A stretch of 64,000 nucleotides of DNA, taken from positions 62,001-126,000 of the forward strand of contig JALVYU010000007.1 in assembly GCA_027022365.1 (NCBI GenBank). The letters run 5' to 3'. The notes under the pieces are model-generated. The model saw only the letters and a list, made by a program, of their open reading frames with translations, was not told the DNA's origin and made no database searches. Of the stretch, positions 45,692 to 54,559 are shown piece after piece (positions within the stretch are counted from its first letter, which is position 1; each line of letters begins with the position of its first letter). Source of the DNA: Desulfurococcales archaeon (GTDB lineage: Archaea > Thermoproteota > Thermoprotei_A > Sulfolobales > Desulfurococcaceae). The translations under genes and the position numbers were made by a program.

Positions 45692-47011
45692 ATGACGTAC
45701 TATAGCTTTACCGCGGTTCCCGATGAGATATTCAAGATAAAAACAGTTCGCGCCAGAATGGTTCTCGATTCTAGAGGAAACCCAACAGTACAGGTAATGG
45801 TGATAACGGAGGCCGGCGGGGTAGGCATAGCTAACGCACCTAGTGGCGCCTCAACGGGAAAACATGAGGCAGTAGAGCTGCGTGACGGTGGAAAAGAATG
45901 GCATGGTAAAGGTGTGAGCAAAGCTGTCGAGAACGTCAACACCGTCATAGCTGAAGCCCTTAAAGGGATGGATGTACGTAATCAGAGAGAAATCGATATG
46001 AAAATGATCGAGATAGACGGCACACCCAATAAGAGTAGGTTAGGGGGAAACGCTATTGTAGCGACGAGTCTAGCAGTAGCAAAAGCGGCTGCTGCGACCC
46101 TTGAAATACCGCTCTATCTCTACCTCGGCGGTAAATATGCTGACACCCTTCCTGTCCCAATGCTCAATATCATTAATGGAGGTGCGCATGCCGGCAATAA
46201 ATTGGACTTTCAGGAGTTCATGATAGTCCCTGTAGGTTTCAAGAAATTCAGAGACGCGATCAGAGCAGCTGTCGAGACTTACCATGAGCTGAAAAAACTG
46301 CTTAAACAAAAATATGGGCCCAGCGCAGTCAATGTCGGTGATGAAGGAGGCTATGCTCCACCCATGGAGACGATTAGAGAAGCCCTTGACGCCTTAGTTG
46401 AAGCGATAAAGGCGGCTGGCTATGAGCCTGGAAAAGACATAGCGCTAGCGATTGATGCTGCCAGTAGCCAGTTCTATGACGAGAAGCGCGACGTATACCT
46501 TGTTGAGGGCAAGGCGTACAAGAGAGATGATATGATCAGGCTATACAAGGAACTAGTAGAAGAATACCCGATAGTGAGCATAGAAGATCCCCTGTATGAG
46601 GAAGACTTTGAAGGATTTGCGGAAATAACGAAAGCGCTGGGCAACAAGGTATTGATCGTTGGAGACGACATTTATACCACAAACCCAGAGAGATTCAGAA
46701 AAGGCATCGAGACGGGCTCATCAAACGCTATACTTGTAAAGGTAAACCAGATCGGTACATTGACCGAGACCCTAGAAGTAATAAAGATGGCCCACCGTAA
46801 AGGACTAAGAACAATAATCAGTCACAGAAGCGGAGAAACCGAAGATACAACTATCGCGGACATTGCTGTAGGCTTTAACGCTGGATTGATCAAGACCGGC
46901 GCTCCTGCTAGGGGAGAGAGAACCGCCAAGTATAATAGATTGCTCGAAATAGAGCTAGAGCTTGAATCACCGTATTATCCGGGAATAGAGATGTTCTTGA
47001 GGAGATTCTAG
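45692..47011 (+). CDS. eno: Enolase (phosphopyruvate hydratase)
   Basis: A 439-residue enolase. It contains ARMVLDSRGNPTVQV, SGASTGKHEAVELRDG, the NVGDEGGYAPP segment, SIEDPLYEEDFEGFAEIT and the catalytic-lysine region NAILVKVNQIGTLTETLE, then ISHRSGETEDTTIADIAVG. It converts 2-phosphoglycerate to phosphoenolpyruvate with magnesium. ATG 45692 is preferred, with GGTG ending 8 nt upstream; an open frame extends further left without support. Confidence 0.98.
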   Translation: MTYYSFTAVPDEIFKIKTVRARMVLDSRGNPTVQVMVITEAGGVGIANAPSGASTGKHEAVELRDGGKEWHGKGVSKAVENVNTVIAEALKGMDVRNQREIDMKMIEIDGTPNKSRLGGNAIVATSLAVAKAAAATLEIPLYLYLGGKYADTLPVPMLNIINGGAHAGNKLDFQEFMIVPVGFKKFRDAIRAAVETYHELKKLLKQKYGPSAVNVGDEGGYAPPMETIREALDALVEAIKAAGYEPGKDIALAIDAASSQFYDEKRDVYLVEGKAYKRDDMIRLYKELVEEYPIVSIEDPLYEEDFEGFAEITKALGNKVLIVGDDIYTTNPERFRKGIETGSSNAILVKVNQIGTLTETLEVIKMAHRKGLRTIISHRSGETEDTTIADIAVGFNAGLIKTGAPARGERTAKYNRLLEIELELESPYYPGIEMFLRRF

Positions 47012-47083
47012 ATTATTTCATCGAAAAACTTTTTTATAACAAACCATCCGGTATAAGCCACTGGTTTCTTAAAACACACCAGG

Positions 47084-47335
47084 TTATGGTAGTATTATGC
47101 CTATCACTATTAGTGCAATAGCGCTCAGCACTACAACTTTTAGAAACTGCGAAATAGTCATATTAGGCAACTCCCTAACGAGACGCACTAGTACATATAT
47201 ACCGAACCCGACACCCATTACAAGCAGTATTCCTATACCAATAAGTATCAGCGCCGTTCCAATTCCCTGCAATGATGCACCACCAAATATACCGGATAAC
47301 GCCTTCGCAGCACTAGCCAGAGCCTCTAACCCCAT
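47084..47335 (-). CDS. Small two-helix membrane protein of unknown function
   Basis: An 83-residue protein. An N-terminal Ala/Gly-rich helix (LEALASAAKALSGIFGGASLQG) precedes two membrane segments (TALILIGIGILLVMGVGFGIYVLV and FLKVVVLSAIALIVIGIILP). I do not recognise it. ATG 47335 has GGTG exactly 6 nt upstream; ATG 47347 is less likely. It lies antisense in the gap between enolase and cdvA. Confidence 0.6.
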   Translation of the reverse strand: MGLEALASAAKALSGIFGGASLQGIGTALILIGIGILLVMGVGFGIYVLVRLVRELPNMTISQFLKVVVLSAIALIVIGIILP

Positions 47336-47400
47336 GCTAATCACCATCTATTTAATCAAACTTGGATAACTAGATAAACCCCAAGACCCATAGCACACGA

Positions 47401-47476
47401 ATGATGATGAGGGTTAAAAGCGTGGTAGCCCCGTGATCTTTTGTAGGCGGGGCAATGCCAGGTGCCAGGCTTCTGA
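47401..47476 (+). other. Possible structured RNA element before cdvA
   Basis: Within the 200-bp gap, GCCCCG (47428-47433) and CGGGGC (47448-47453) form a 6-bp hairpin with a 14-nt loop. TGCCAGG is repeated in tandem at 47456-47469. A C-box-like ATGATGA (47404-47410) and a CTGA (47473-47476) flank it at 73 nt, long for a C/D sRNA and with no clear inner boxes. The local GC content stands out from the AT-rich flanks. Class unknown. Confidence 0.25.
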
Positions 47477-47549
47477 TTTGTCCATTATTTTTTAAGCTTT
47501 CCTTGAACCCATAGACTCTTGGAAACTCATTTGATGGAGGGGTTCCCGG

Positions 47550-48239
47550 GTGTCAGATCTGAAGGTCGAGAATATAGAAAAATACCTTGGCAAACCAGTA
47601 AACGATCCTTACGGTAGAAGACTAGGTCACATAGTCAGCTTCTATAGCGATGCTGATGGGAATGTGACGCACCTAGAGGTAAGCCTTGGAGAGATAGAGT
47701 TTAAACAGATCCCTATAGACAGATTCGTTTTCAAGGATGGCGAGGCGATCCTGGTACCTGAGTGGGAGTATGAAGCCAAAGTTGTTGAAGGAAGACTCGA
47801 GAGGCTAAGGAAGAGGAAGATCGCACTAGAAGACCTATATGCTAAGAAGGAGATACCCCGCCACGCCTACGATACCTTCAAGAAGAAGCTGGAAGAGTCT
47901 CTAATGAAGGCTAAGGATGAGGCCAAGAAGGTAAAGGAACTACTAAAGAAGAGACAGTATGAGCTCGAAGACATTATCCTAGAGCTAGAGAAGGCAATGA
48001 CCAGCCTCAAGGTCAGTTACATGGCTGGGGAGATACCGGATAAGGCATACAAGACAGCAGCAGATCAAGTTAGGAAGCATCTGGACCATACACAGCTAGA
48101 GAAGGAAAGCGTGAAGAAGCACCTAGAGAAGATCGAGGCATTAGAGAAGGAGCCAATAGATATTGGGCCAGTCAACAAGAACGAGGAGCAGGTACCATCA
48201 TCGGAGCAGCCTCTACCAGTAGTAGTGCTGGAAGGATAA
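47550..48239 (+). CDS. cdvA: Cell division protein CdvA
   Basis: A 229-residue CdvA, which lays down the division site on membrane and DNA and recruits CdvB. It has an N-terminal PRC-barrel-like domain (YLGKPVNDPYGRRLGHIVSFYSDADGNVTHLEVSLG), a long coiled coil (about 85-190) and a C-terminal peptide (QPLPVVVLEG), the place of the CdvB-binding motif. The start GTG 47550 has GAGGGG 7 nt upstream. cdvB follows after 92 bp. Confidence 0.95.
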   Translation: MSDLKVENIEKYLGKPVNDPYGRRLGHIVSFYSDADGNVTHLEVSLGEIEFKQIPIDRFVFKDGEAILVPEWEYEAKVVEGRLERLRKRKIALEDLYAKKEIPRHAYDTFKKKLEESLMKAKDEAKKVKELLKKRQYELEDIILELEKAMTSLKVSYMAGEIPDKAYKTAADQVRKHLDHTQLEKESVKKHLEKIEALEKEPIDIGPVNKNEEQVPSSEQPLPVVVLEG

Positions 48240-48331
48240 GGTATTTTCCAGGTAGTACCTTGTCAGGTGCTTAAAAACATGTTTTTGAACCACAAGATAA
48301 ACGGGTTCAATAACACGAGGGGTGCAATATA

Positions 48332-49135
48332 GTGAGCCTAGCAATACGGAATGTCAGGGGTTTATTCTCGCGGATATTTGGGTTCAGAGGCAGTAGCGAT
48401 CCTGTAAGGAAAACAATAGCGGAGGCCATTGCACAGATAGACAGGATGCTCCTCGATATAGAGGGTACGATCAATAATCTCAAGGAAATGCAGGAAGAAC
48501 ACAGTAGAAAAGCCGAAATGTTTGCAAGACAAGGCAAGAATGAATATGAGAAAATATTCCTGGACGAGCTTACTCACATAAGTAAGCTTCTCTCAATATT
48601 CGATCTTGTAAGAATAGATCTTGTTCGTGTGAAAGTCAGGCTTAAGACTCTAACCCATGTAGAAGAGCCTCTAAAGCATTTACCCGAAATAATTCAAGAG
48701 CTCGAGATGATAAAGCCAAAGATTGAGAAGATAGCGCCTGATCTAGCGATGGCCGTGATGGAGATTGAGAGAAAGGTATCCAGTATAATGACAAGCACTA
48801 ATCTCACAAATTCTCCATTACCCGGAATCCATAGCTCGTCCCCAATCAACTCTGCGATGAAGGAAGCGGAGCCGGTGAAGAAAACGCTGCCTCCCCTACC
48901 ACCGGAGGGGGAGCCCATAGGAGCAGCTCAACTAGTCATAGCCCCCAAAAGGGCATCAATGAATGCGAGAGCCTCAATAGATCTCATTAAGACATGGCTT
49001 ATCGAAGAGATAAAGTCAACTGGTGGTGTACTAGATATATCTTCGTTCTGTAAGAAGTATGGTGTCACAAGAAGCCAGGTCTTCATGGCTCTACAGATGC
49101 TTGAGAGAGAAGGTAAAATAAAGCTTTCCAGGTGA
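48332..49135 (+). CDS. cdvB: Cell division protein CdvB (ESCRT-III)
   Basis: A 267-residue ESCRT-III homolog. The helical core spans about 25-150. A proline-rich MIM2-like motif (TLPPLPPEGEP, about 185-195) for the CdvC MIT domain follows, and a C-terminal winged helix (214-267) binds CdvA. Presence of MIM2 and winged helix marks it as the main CdvB rather than a short paralog. The start is GTG 48332 with GGTG ending 7 nt upstream. It polymerises at the constriction neck. Confidence 0.95.
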   Translation: MSLAIRNVRGLFSRIFGFRGSSDPVRKTIAEAIAQIDRMLLDIEGTINNLKEMQEEHSRKAEMFARQGKNEYEKIFLDELTHISKLLSIFDLVRIDLVRVKVRLKTLTHVEEPLKHLPEIIQELEMIKPKIEKIAPDLAMAVMEIERKVSSIMTSTNLTNSPLPGIHSSSPINSAMKEAEPVKKTLPPLPPEGEPIGAAQLVIAPKRASMNARASIDLIKTWLIEEIKSTGGVLDISSFCKKYGVTRSQVFMALQMLEREGKIKLSR

Positions 49136-49191
49136 GATTTTACCCAATAGTTTTCTCGCCTTAACAATCATCTAATGAGGTAGATGATAGT

Positions 49192-50334
49192 ATGCCTTCA
49201 CAGTATCTAATAGAAAAAGGAACCGAATATGCTCATTTGGCTGTGGAAGCTGATAGGAAGGGTGATTATGAAAAAGCGATCAAGTACTATAAGGCAGCTA
49301 TTGAAATGTTTGTGAGATTCCTTAGACTATATCCTGATAGTTCTATGGCGGACTTCTACGCAGCCCTTGTTAAAAAGTATAGGTTAAGGATCAGGAAACT
49401 GGAGCAACATATACAAAAAGTTAGTGTGGGAGGGAGGTCAAGGGAGAAAGAAAATGCTGACGATATAGAGGTGATTTATCCGAATCAAAGAAACCCGATT
49501 AGGTTCAATGATGTCGTGGATCTTGAGCATGTGAAGCTTGCTCTGAAACGCGCAGTGATAATACCGACTCTTCATCCCGAATTATTTCCTCTGGGTTGGC
49601 CCAAGGGAATACTGTTGTTCGGTCCGCCGGGCTGCGGAAAGACACTTATTGCGTATGCTCTTGCAAACGAGATCAATGCTGCGCTGATAGATGTTAGCCC
49701 GGCGACTATAATGTCGAAATGGCTTGGTGAGGCCGAGAAGAACGTGAAGAGAGTGTTTGATAAAGCCCGCCGGATAGCGTCGGAGGGGACGCCTGTATTG
49801 ATTTTTATTGATGAGGTTGATGGCCTTCTGCAGCAGTATAGTGATGAGGTCGGTGGTGAAAAGCGTGTGCGTAACCAGTTTCTAATGGAGATGGATGGGC
49901 TTAAGGAGAAGCAAAACAACCGTGTACCAGTATTCGTTATTGGGACAACCAACAAGCCATGGCAACTCGACATCGGATTTATCCGGAGATTCGCGAAAAG
50001 AATCTATGTCCCGCCACCAAATAAGGAGGTTAGGAAACAGTTGTTCCAGCACTACATAACTAAACTTGCAGCAGTATATGAGGTAGCTGATATTGATCTC
50101 GATAAACTAGCTGAGCTAACAGAGGGATATAGTAGCGCCGATATTGAGACAATAGTTAAAGAAGTACAGTTCAATATAGCCCAGGAACACTTCGAGAAAA
50201 ACAATGGAATAGGGAAACCACGCCCCATTACACTTGATGACTTCATAAAGGTGATCAAAGCCCATAAGCCGAGCATAAGTCCGGAGATGCTCAAAGCATA
50301 CGAGTTATGGAACGATAAGCACGGGACAACATGA
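49192..50334 (+). CDS. cdvC: Cell division protein CdvC (Vps4-like AAA ATPase)
   Basis: A 380-residue Vps4 homolog. The N-terminal MIT domain (about 3-75) binds the CdvB MIM2; the AAA module has Walker A GPPGCGKT (144-151), Walker B VLIFIDEVDGLL, the second-region GTTNKPWQLDIGFIRRFAKRI with arginine fingers, and a C-terminal helix (SISPEMLKAYELW). It remodels ESCRT-III filaments with ATP. Gap to cdvB is 56 bp. A GC-rich RNA candidate follows directly downstream. Confidence 0.97.
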   Translation: MPSQYLIEKGTEYAHLAVEADRKGDYEKAIKYYKAAIEMFVRFLRLYPDSSMADFYAALVKKYRLRIRKLEQHIQKVSVGGRSREKENADDIEVIYPNQRNPIRFNDVVDLEHVKLALKRAVIIPTLHPELFPLGWPKGILLFGPPGCGKTLIAYALANEINAALIDVSPATIMSKWLGEAEKNVKRVFDKARRIASEGTPVLIFIDEVDGLLQQYSDEVGGEKRVRNQFLMEMDGLKEKQNNRVPVFVIGTTNKPWQLDIGFIRRFAKRIYVPPPNKEVRKQLFQHYITKLAAVYEVADIDLDKLAELTEGYSSADIETIVKEVQFNIAQEHFEKNNGIGKPRPITLDDFIKVIKAHKPSISPEMLKAYELWNDKHGTT

Positions 50335-50342
50335 GAACGAGG

Positions 50343-50349
50343 CTATAAA
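50343..50349 (+). promoter_or_regulatory. TATA box of the candidate ncRNA downstream of cdvC
   Basis: TATA-like CTATAAA begins 9 nt after the cdvC stop. Its centre lies about 28 nt before G50374, the first base of the ncRNA candidate's closing stem, which fits archaeal promoter geometry. Confidence 0.5.
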
Positions 50350-50373
50350 CCCGGGAGCCCCGATGATTATCTT

Positions 50374-50460
50374 GGGGCCCCGGCCCCGATGCAGAGAGTC
50401 ATGCCAGAACGAACCACGGATGTGTTTACCCCCTGGGGTAGCTTGAGGGTCCGGGGCCCC
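50374..50460 (+). ncRNA. Candidate structured ncRNA, class unknown
   Basis: GGGGCCCCGG (50374-50383) pairs perfectly with CCGGGGCCCC (50451-50460), closing a 67-nt GC-rich interior that holds the hairpin TACCC-CCTG-GGGTA (50428-50441). A TATA box lies at the right distance upstream and a pyrimidine-rich tract (50461-50500) follows the 3' strand. High GC in an AT-leaning hyperthermophile genome is a known mark of structural RNA. It lacks a T-arm and CCA, so it is not tRNA; it does not resemble 5S, SRP or RNase P RNA. An alternative hairpin GCCCC/GGGGC (50357-50378) would compete with the closing stem. Confidence 0.45.
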
Positions 50461-50571
50461 TCCATCAGCTTCATCCTATCCTCTTACATCATTTCTTCCG
50501 TCATGATACCAATACCTAAAAATCCGTAGATAGATATTGTTAATTAGCTTGGTAAGTAATTTGGTGAAAAC

Positions 50572-51366
50572 ATGCTCATACAGAGACCTATTAGGAGTAT
50601 TAGCCTAGATAGAATCATTATACATGAGTATTATAACCCATATGAGGAGCCTACCCCAAAGTACCTTGTCCTAGGCCTGCCGGACGCCGGCTTGGTGGGA
50701 GCTATTGCCAGTAGATACTTAGTGACTAGCAAGAACATGAAACTCGTCGGAGAGATAGATTCTCCGACGCTATTCCCGCCTGTTACGGTGGTGCACAAAC
50801 ACACGCCTATGAGCCCAATACAGCTATACATGAGCGATGACAGAAAAATATTGGTACTGGTCAGCGAAGCCCCCATACCAGCGCCAGCAATATATCCACT
50901 CTCGTACGCTATAATAGAGTATGCCCGGGAAATAGGTATACAATACATTCTCAGTCTATCAGGAATAGCTGTGCCAAACAGACTACAAATAGCTAAGCCT
51001 AAACTCTACTACTTAGCGAGCAATGACAAGTTGGCCGAGGAAGCGGAAAAACTAGGATTCAACAGGCTGGAAGAAGGCTTCATCGCAGGACCCTACGCAG
51101 TCATAATGAAGGAGTCGAGGAGAAGAAATATCAACAATCTCGCAATATTTTCTGAGAGCTTCTTTGACCTACCGGATCCGGAGGCAGCGGCAACAGCATT
51201 AACAGGGTTATCAAAATTCATAGGGATAGAGATCAATGTTGATAAACTACTCGAAGAAGCAGAGCTCCTAAAACTACAGACCAGAGAGCTCATGAGACAA
51301 ACCAAGAAGGCTATGACGGAGATGCAGAAACACTACGAAAAACAGATGCCCCTCATGTATCAATAG
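50572..51366 (+). CDS. PAC2-family protein (proteasome assembly chaperone-like)
   Basis: A 264-residue PAC2 domain protein. LVLGLPDAGLVGAIASRYLV (about 32-51), PIQLYMSDDRKILVLVSEAPIPAPAIYPL and YILSLSGIAVPNR are typical of archaeal PAC2 members. The C-terminus is a charged helix (about 225-262). Eukaryotic PAC2 assists 20S proteasome assembly; the archaeal role is not established. GGTG ends 5 nt before ATG 50572. Hsp20 follows after 11 bp, so both may serve protein quality control. Confidence 0.88.
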   Translation: MLIQRPIRSISLDRIIIHEYYNPYEEPTPKYLVLGLPDAGLVGAIASRYLVTSKNMKLVGEIDSPTLFPPVTVVHKHTPMSPIQLYMSDDRKILVLVSEAPIPAPAIYPLSYAIIEYAREIGIQYILSLSGIAVPNRLQIAKPKLYYLASNDKLAEEAEKLGFNRLEEGFIAGPYAVIMKESRRRNINNLAIFSESFFDLPDPEAAATALTGLSKFIGIEINVDKLLEEAELLKLQTRELMRQTKKAMTEMQKHYEKQMPLMYQ

Positions 51367-51377
51367 GGGTGAGAAAC

Positions 51378-51785
51378 ATGAGCTTCGAAGAATTCTTCGA
51401 AAAAATTAGGAGGCGGATGAAGGAAATATTTGAGGAAATGGAAGAGGAGCTATCATCAACAAGGACGATGTGGAGCCCCGACGGAGTACTAGAACCGCTT
51501 GTATCTTTCACTGCTTATCCCGAACACTACGAGTTAGTTGTGGACTTGCCATATGGTGATCTAAATGCCCTATCAGTAGAGGTTAGAGATGGCTTGTTGA
51601 CTCTAAGATGCCAGCTTAAGCGTGAAATACGTTTTGAGAAATGGGGTGTCTTCAGAGAAATAAAATTTAGGAGATACGAGACGTGCGTTAGACTACCACC
51701 AGACGCTGATCCTTCTGGTCTACGTGTTGAGCGTGATCATACGAGGAACATTATAAGGATAATCATACCCCGCGTAAGAAAGTGA
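51378..51785 (+). CDS. Hsp20/alpha-crystallin small heat-shock protein
   Basis: A 135-residue small heat-shock protein. A helical, acidic N-terminal arm (FEEFFEKIRRRMKEIFEEMEEEL) leads into the alpha-crystallin domain (VSFTAYPEHYELVVDLPYGDLNALSVEVRDGLLTLRC). The usual A-x-x-x-n-GxL motif reads RDHTRNIIRIIIP. ATG 51378 has GGTG exactly 6 nt upstream; GTG 51369 is inside that site. It lies 7 bp from the convergent TGS GTPase stop. Confidence 0.9.
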   Translation: MSFEEFFEKIRRRMKEIFEEMEEELSSTRTMWSPDGVLEPLVSFTAYPEHYELVVDLPYGDLNALSVEVRDGLLTLRCQLKREIRFEKWGVFREIKFRRYETCVRLPPDADPSGLRVERDHTRNIIRIIIPRVRK

Positions 51786-51792
51786 ATGTTTT

Positions 51793-52962
51793 TTACCCTT
51801 TAACATGGATCTCAACAATATCGCCATCTTCCAGTATATGTTCAAGCCCTGTTCTTTCCCCAGGATACTTTGCGGAAGGTCCCCAGATCTTAGCGTACTT
51901 AAAGTTTTTCACGAAGCTCTTATGGATTAGACGGGCAACGTCATATACAGTTGATCCTCTAGGAAGAACGAGAGGCTTATCTGCAACTGGGCCGTTTGGT
52001 TGCTTAGTATACACTCTTATAAGATCAAGCAGTTTGAACAATATTTTACCTAGATCTTCAAATCCTTTTCCAAGCTTTGCTGAGCCTATAATTATCGGTG
52101 TTGAGGGTGTGATCTCGTGAAGCCTATATGCTGCCTCCCTTGCCCTCGCTAGATTGATATCTGCCTTATTGATTATTATTATGCTAGGCTTATACACTCT
52201 GCTCTCGAAGATCGCTTGTTCGACGTCGTCAAGCGATACTTCGCCATATATTTTGACATGAGCACTATATATCCTGTATTCCTCGAGTAGTTTCCGCACA
52301 TCATCTATTGTTCCATCCAATAACCGGCCCATCAGTGTAACTCTTATGCCTGTCTTCCCAAGCCTTTCTTTTTCTATGACGACCCTGCCTCGAGGCTTGT
52401 AGAGGAGTATTCCAGATTCCTCAAACATTCTTCTGAGCTCCAAGTAGTCTTTGACAGGATCACGTGTTACATCCAGCACTATTATGACGGCGTCAGCATT
52501 CCTCACAAGCCCTATGACCCTGTTGTTCCATGGCCCCCCATTGCTCATAATCGGCGGTGTATCGACGAGCTGGAAATATATATCCTTATACTGGAGCATG
52601 CCGGGCACAGGAAACCTTGTTGACATAGGATAATCCGCTATGCGTGTTCTGGCACCAGTAAGTGTTTTGACGAGGAGACTTTTCCCGGTATTTGGCGGGC
52701 CAACAATCACTGCTTGTGCAGCACCTTCCTTTTCGACGAAGAAGCTGATTCCTCTACCGATCTTCTTCCGTCTCCTCTCTTCAATCTCTTCTCGGAGCTC
52801 CGCAAGTCTCCTCGTCGCCCATAGCCTGAGATTAGCTGTTCCCTTGTGTTTAGGCACAGCTGCGAGAAATTCCTCAAGAGCCCTGATCTTCTCCTCGGGG
52901 GTTTTCGCCTCCATAACCTTTATCCATTTAGCTCTTGCCTCTGCAGGGAGATTAGCGGGCAC
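51793..52962 (-). CDS. OBG/DRG-type GTPase with C-terminal TGS domain
   Basis: A 389-residue GTPase. A helical N-terminal region (1-85) precedes G1 GPPNTGKS (about 87-94), G3 DTPPI, G4 NKAD and a C-terminal TGS domain (about 325-389) ending HILEDGDIVEIHVKG. Its make-up matches the archaeal and eukaryotic DRG family, linked to translation and ribosomes. GTG 52962 has GGTG exactly 6 nt upstream. RNase HII lies 24 bp further upstream. Confidence 0.93.
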   Translation of the reverse strand: MPANLPAEARAKWIKVMEAKTPEEKIRALEEFLAAVPKHKGTANLRLWATRRLAELREEIEERRRKKIGRGISFFVEKEGAAQAVIVGPPNTGKSLLVKTLTGARTRIADYPMSTRFPVPGMLQYKDIYFQLVDTPPIMSNGGPWNNRVIGLVRNADAVIIVLDVTRDPVKDYLELRRMFEESGILLYKPRGRVVIEKERLGKTGIRVTLMGRLLDGTIDDVRKLLEEYRIYSAHVKIYGEVSLDDVEQAIFESRVYKPSIIIINKADINLARAREAAYRLHEITPSTPIIIGSAKLGKGFEDLGKILFKLLDLIRVYTKQPNGPVADKPLVLPRGSTVYDVARLIHKSFVKNFKYAKIWGPSAKYPGERTGLEHILEDGDIVEIHVKG

Positions 52963-52986
52963 TCAGATCACCGATTCCCATCCTTA

Positions 52987-53718
52987 TTATTGTCTCGGGA
53001 TAATGTAGTCGAGAATGCTTTTCTGGGCTGTTTTCTCTCTTAGAGGCTTGGCCCGCTTCTTAATAAACCAGGAAGGTGCTAATGAGCTTAGCGTCGTCCA
53101 GGTCCGCCTAACCATTCTAGGTGGCGGACTCTCTTTGTTCTTATATTCTATGACTATCCATTCTCTGGTTTTAGGATCAGATGGGTAGCCGCTGCCAAAA
53201 TCACCTAATAGTCTACGGGCTGGCTTAAGGTTTAAATCTCTAATATATTTGGCAACTATACTTGCGGCCGATACGACGATGTATTTCGAGTCAGCCCTTG
53301 GCTCGACAATTAACTTGGCGTTTGGAGCTATCTCCTTTATCTTTCCGGAAAGGACTTTCTGCCAACCCTTTATTTCATCTATAATAATACTTGTGATCTT
53401 TTTTCCTCCTATGATTAGTGATATGATCTTGAGGAGATAAATTATTCTCTCAAGGAGGAGCTTGTTCAAGTTAAAACTATCTATTTCCTCCGGGGTTATG
53501 TGGCTGGACACTATAATTACACTATTTTCGATTATCGGGAGAAATAACTGAGCCCTTATATGGGGATTAAGCTCCTTGCTGTCCTTAACCCTCAGCTCCT
53601 TGAGTTTTTCAAGAGCTTGGTTTTCAAACACTGCTGCAACGAGGATCATATCTCCTATTATTGGTCCTCTTCCAGCCTCGTCTATTCCCACGATCAGGCC
53701 ATGTATATCTTTGCCCAT
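52987..53718 (-). CDS. rnhB: Ribonuclease HII
   Basis: A 243-residue RNase HII that cleaves RNA in RNA-DNA hybrids and removes single ribonucleotides from DNA. The active-site motif GIDEAGRGPIIGDM is at about 11-24; IIDEIKGW and AASIVAKYIRDL follow, and the Tyr-bearing GYPSDPKT segment is present. The C-terminal tail ends KSILDYIIPRQ, which resembles a PCNA-interacting peptide (QKSILDYI). It overlaps the TIM-barrel gene by 25 bp. Confidence 0.95.
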   Translation of the reverse strand: MGKDIHGLIVGIDEAGRGPIIGDMILVAAVFENQALEKLKELRVKDSKELNPHIRAQLFLPIIENSVIIVSSHITPEEIDSFNLNKLLLERIIYLLKIISLIIGGKKITSIIIDEIKGWQKVLSGKIKEIAPNAKLIVEPRADSKYIVVSAASIVAKYIRDLNLKPARRLLGDFGSGYPSDPKTREWIVIEYKNKESPPPRMVRRTWTTLSSLAPSWFIKKRAKPLREKTAQKSILDYIIPRQ

Positions 53719-54551
53719 GAAATTGCATCACCAATATTCTTAGCAATAGTGTTCAAATTAACCCTCAAATTTTTGCTTCTAAAAACTTCAAATACTATGT
53801 TTTTCGGCCCTAGTTTCGATATTATTTTAAATACTTGTTTAAAGTCAAGAAATCCTTCTCCTATAAGCAGGTGTTCACGGCCGTGTTCGTCAACGTCATG
53901 TACATGTATAACGGGCACACTGATCCCGCTAATGGACTCTACAACATCTTTTAGATAAGTATAGAAGTCGTCATAATATCCTGAAAGATACCTCTTGTAC
54001 CTACTTGCTAGATGACCTATGTCTAGACATAGTCCAGCATGGTCAAGGCCTTCAAGGGTTACGGCTAGATCTCCTGGTTCAGCACCTATTCCTCCAGCTA
54101 GGTTTTCGACAACGATCATTACGTTATGACTACCGAGATTTAGCCTCCGTGTGAGCTCCTTTATGTTTTCTCTGAATCTAGTTAATGCTTCTTTTCGGTT
54201 ATCAGATATGTCAAGACGTTGCATAGTTAGAGGGTGAACAACTATATACGATGCTACCTCGCTGACTAGATCACTAACTGATCTTAATACAACTTCTATC
54301 GATGCTTTACCTATTTCTTCATAAGGTGACGCTAGAATAATATCTCTCCACGGTGCATGGAGATTAATATGCATGTTATTTTGTTTTGCCAGCGCAATCA
54401 TCTTCTGTAGCTTGCACGATTCTTTGAATGGCCACGGATAATCAATAGAAAGTTCTATCATGTTAACTCCATGCGCTAGGAGACTGTTGAGACCACTAAC
54501 TAGATCCTCGCTTATGTTGCCTAACCAGATAGGTACACCGACGTCGATCAA
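53694..54551 (-). CDS. TIM-barrel AP endonuclease 2/sugar isomerase-like protein
   Basis: A 285-residue xylose-isomerase-like TIM barrel. Metal-ligand residues appear in HINLHAPW, SYIVVHPL, IVVENLAGG, LCLDIGHLASR and IHVHDVDEHGREHLLIGEG, the pattern shared by endonuclease IV and sugar-phosphate isomerases. Which reaction it performs is open. TTG 54551 is the listed start, with GGTG 11 nt upstream. It overlaps rnhB by 25 bp, hinting at a DNA repair role, but this is an inference. Confidence 0.8.
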   Translation of the reverse strand: MIDVGVPIWLGNISEDLVSGLNSLLAHGVNMIELSIDYPWPFKESCKLQKMIALAKQNNMHINLHAPWRDIILASPYEEIGKASIEVVLRSVSDLVSEVASYIVVHPLTMQRLDISDNRKEALTRFRENIKELTRRLNLGSHNVMIVVENLAGGIGAEPGDLAVTLEGLDHAGLCLDIGHLASRYKRYLSGYYDDFYTYLKDVVESISGISVPVIHVHDVDEHGREHLLIGEGFLDFKQVFKIISKLGPKNIVFEVFRSKNLRVNLNTIAKNIGDAISWAKIYMA

Positions 54552-54559
54552 CGGTTTTA

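Noticed and set aside
50374-50460. tRNA with a long variable arm
   Set aside because: Length and closing stem fit, but there is no T-loop sequence, no D-arm and no CCA end.
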